Assembly (NCBI GenBank): GCA_003116975.1
Contig: BGKB01000234.1
Location: 1-64,000, forward strand
Reading direction: 5' to 3'
Source: Aurantiochytrium sp. KH105
Lineage: Eukaryota; Sar; Bigyra; Thraustochytrida; Thraustochytriidae
Length of the DNA stretch: 64,000 nucleotides
A program made the position numbers and the translations under genes. Positions 61,858 through 64,000 of this stretch are shown piece after piece. Numbering within the stretch: position 1 is the first letter of the stretch; every line of letters starts with the position of its first letter. Under the pieces are notes generated by a model. That model ran no database searches, was not told the DNA's origin, and worked only from the letters and a program-made list of their open reading frames with translations.

Positions 61858-64000
61858 ATAATTGCCATATAATATTGACAATGCTGGAGCTTCCCTCGTC
61901 TGCATTGCAAACTGACAGGGAAACGTAGAGGCTTTGTAAATTGCCATAGCAGCCTCGCCGTCTTTGCAATCTTCAGAGACAGCGAGGATCCCAAGGATAA
62001 ATCTTGGAAAGATGCAGACTTGTTCTTTTGGAATTACCTCCACCACGTTTGCGGCAAACGTTTGTAGATAGCACGAAGCAGAAGAGTCCACCTTGGCATT
62101 GGCATCGAAGGCAAGGAAAACGCAAAGTTCTTCGCGAAAAAAGAACGTGCTGACGCAGATTGCACCACCGCGCGCCAGACCTTACCACGCCATCGATCAA
62201 TTGGACTTATTACCCATCGGAGTCTCGCCGCCTCGAATTTATTGCCCTCTTATGTCTTGTTCTTGTCTTGTCTTGCGTTTTCGTCCGCCTTGACGTTCAG
62301 ACCTGCAGACGCCGCGCGCGCGACTCCACAGCATCCCTCACTGTCCACCTACTCCACTGCGATTCAGCATGAACCTGAGCCTTATATAGATGCAATACAA
62401 TCCGCGCGTGCTCGACGTATGCGGGGCGCACATTGGCGTATCCCTACCGCAGCTGCCTCATGGGTGGGGCCTGAGATCTCTCCGTTCCCCTCTCGATCGA
62501 GTCCGCTGCGGGCATACGAAACGTCTCGCACTAACTGTGTAAAGTACAGCTGCGGGCGCCTTCCGCCCTGTGCACCCACCCACCGCAGCACACACCTTTT
62601 CTGCACACATGCACACACGCGCGCGCACACCTTCACTCACTCTCGCCCGCACACACGCATAAACGCACGCACGTGCTCGGCCGTCCTCGGTCCTCGCCGC
62701 CTCGTCGGCTTCTCGCTCCTTCGCAGCCTGCCGCTCGAGGCTTGCCGAGCTTTCCGGGCGCCCGCCACGGAGCCGCTCCGCTCCGGGCGCCCGTCCCCCG
62801 GTCTTGACTTTTCGCTCGACCCGTCTGCCTGATGAATGAATGTCAAAGTCAATACCAAAAAACCTCCGCACGAGCACTGCGAGCGCCACCTTTTTATTGT
62901 TTTCTTTCAAGTTTGTTTTCGTGAAACTTTTTACTTTTTCTTTTCCCCACACCCTTGTTCCTGTCCGTTCTTCACCGCAGCTCTATATGGCGGAAATCTC
63001 CTCTGCCGACGAGGGAATCTTAAAAAAATGGACACGCGGCTGCGGATCCCAATCTGCCGTCGCGCCATGCTAATTAGTATGCCGCGGATTCCTTCTAAGG
63101 AGGTGAGTGAGGACGCAGTACGTACTTTGGGTCCGCAGGCAAGCGCAGCTTCCCCTTTTCGGATTCACGCCGCAATGGACCCAAAGCGGGCCGCAACTGG
63201 TTTATGCGTGAGCACGCGGAGGCAGGTGCGCGCGAAAGAACTCTGCCTGCGATCACAGCTACAAGTTTCGCCTGGGCCCAGTAGGCCCTCCTGAGCGAAG
63301 CCACTCTTTTCCTCGCCATCATCACCTCTGGCCGCTCCTGCGCCTCCACCTGGCCTCATAAAAAAATGCCTGCACCAGCAGTAGCAGCAACAGTAGCAGC
63401 AGCAGCTCGCGTGCATCGTCCCTCCCGCGGCCGACTTTCGCGCGCGCGCGCGCGAGCCGAGGCGAGCCGAAGCGTGCCAGGCACCGTGAGCTTGCTCATA
63501 CATTCATTCATTCATTCCATCTGTCTCCCAGAAAGAATGAAAAATAAAAGAAAGAAATAAAAAAAGAAAAAGGAAAAAGAAAGAAAGAAACCTCTACGTG
63601 TGCGCTCCCGCGTTTTTACTTGTGTTGCTTTGCCTTGCTTTGCAATGCGTGCGTGCGTGCGTGCCTTTTGCTTGTGCAGCGCGTGGCCGCGAGCGAGCGC
63701 GTGCACGAGTTGCCGGCCGAAAGAAATCCACAGTTCGCTCGCTCGCTCGCTCGCGTGGTGGTTTTTTCGTTCTCGCCTGCCGGGACGTGCTGGCTTGGCT
63801 GGCGACTGGCAGCGACTTCTGCGCAGGCGGTTTCGTGGCCCGCTTCGAGGTCTCGAGGAGCTCGCTAGCTGCGTTCATGTGTGGAAATGGAGTGGAATGG
63901 AGTGGAGTGGGATGGAGAGTCACATCATCATCATCATCATCCTTTCAACACCATCACCGAGCAGGCCTCGCCAGTGGACGTATGACACGAGCCAGATGAA

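Larger units (their letters stand above)
60252..64000. other. Repeat-rich window end, no supported gene
   Basis: Holds the uL15m leader, a 3-copy tandem repeat and a MITE-like element. Beyond 61862 are a TATA-like site near 62383 (CTTATATAGA), alternating CA/CG dinucleotides near 62600-62665, a GCTC array near 63733-63755 and a TGGAA-like run near 63885-63915. Open frames over 62242-63300 are low-complexity and match no family; a gene continuing off the window edge cannot be excluded. Confidence 0.5.

Noticed and set aside
62242-62832. Open frame with signal-like start
   Set aside because: After the first 25 residues it is low-complexity (Thr/His/Arg repeats from CA-rich DNA) and has no family match.

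Overview
This is nuclear DNA from a eukaryote, not a prokaryote. It has mitochondrial-type presequences, secreted multi-domain proteins, a PAN3 pseudokinase, a UBXD8-type protein, a eukaryotic-type SECIS element and one clear spliceosomal intron. The high GC content, the nearly intron-free compact genes and the gene mix (secreted GH114 and sulfatase proteins, Apple-like/VWA surface protein, choline transporter-like protein) suggest a stramenopile protist, most likely a thraustochytrid (labyrinthulomycete). That assignment is inference. I support 24 protein genes, no rRNA or tRNA, and no intact transposon. There is one assembly gap (21596-22033).

Left part (1-21 kb): mitochondrial phosphoserine aminotransferase, a uronate-isomerase-like hydrolase, a membrane-anchored TKL kinase, a two-exon FAF2/UBXD8-like ER factor, an elongin-B-like ubiquitin fold, a 4 kb gene-free stretch, a secreted Apple-like/VWA adhesin-like protein, a Gln/His-rich protein, an MFS transporter and a TTL-like ligase.

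Middle (22-43 kb): a small Rdx-fold selenoprotein with an in-frame UGA and a well-formed SECIS element, easily missed because the UGA splits the reading frame. After it come an ankyrin/SAM-like CaaX protein, a cytochrome P450, an SLC44 choline transporter-like protein, a mitochondrial polyprenyl synthase, PAN3, a LYRM7/MZM1-like complex III factor, a double AAA ATPase, a BAR-like helical protein and a membrane-anchored UPF0489 protein.

Right part (44-64 kb): two tandem GH114 surface proteins, each ending in a degenerate GH114 domain and a membrane anchor; a fatty acid transport/very-long-chain acyl-CoA synthetase; a tandem pseudo-sulfatase/sulfatase; mitochondrial ribosomal protein uL15; then repeats and a MITE-like element. 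The GH114 and sulfatase proteins fit remodelling of a sulfated or amino-sugar extracellular polysaccharide.

Genes mostly alternate in strand, giving many convergent pairs with short 3' spacers. On the sense strand, GAGC tetranucleotide runs recur just upstream of many start codons. The most notable item is the selenoprotein, whose redox motif is C-x-U-C.
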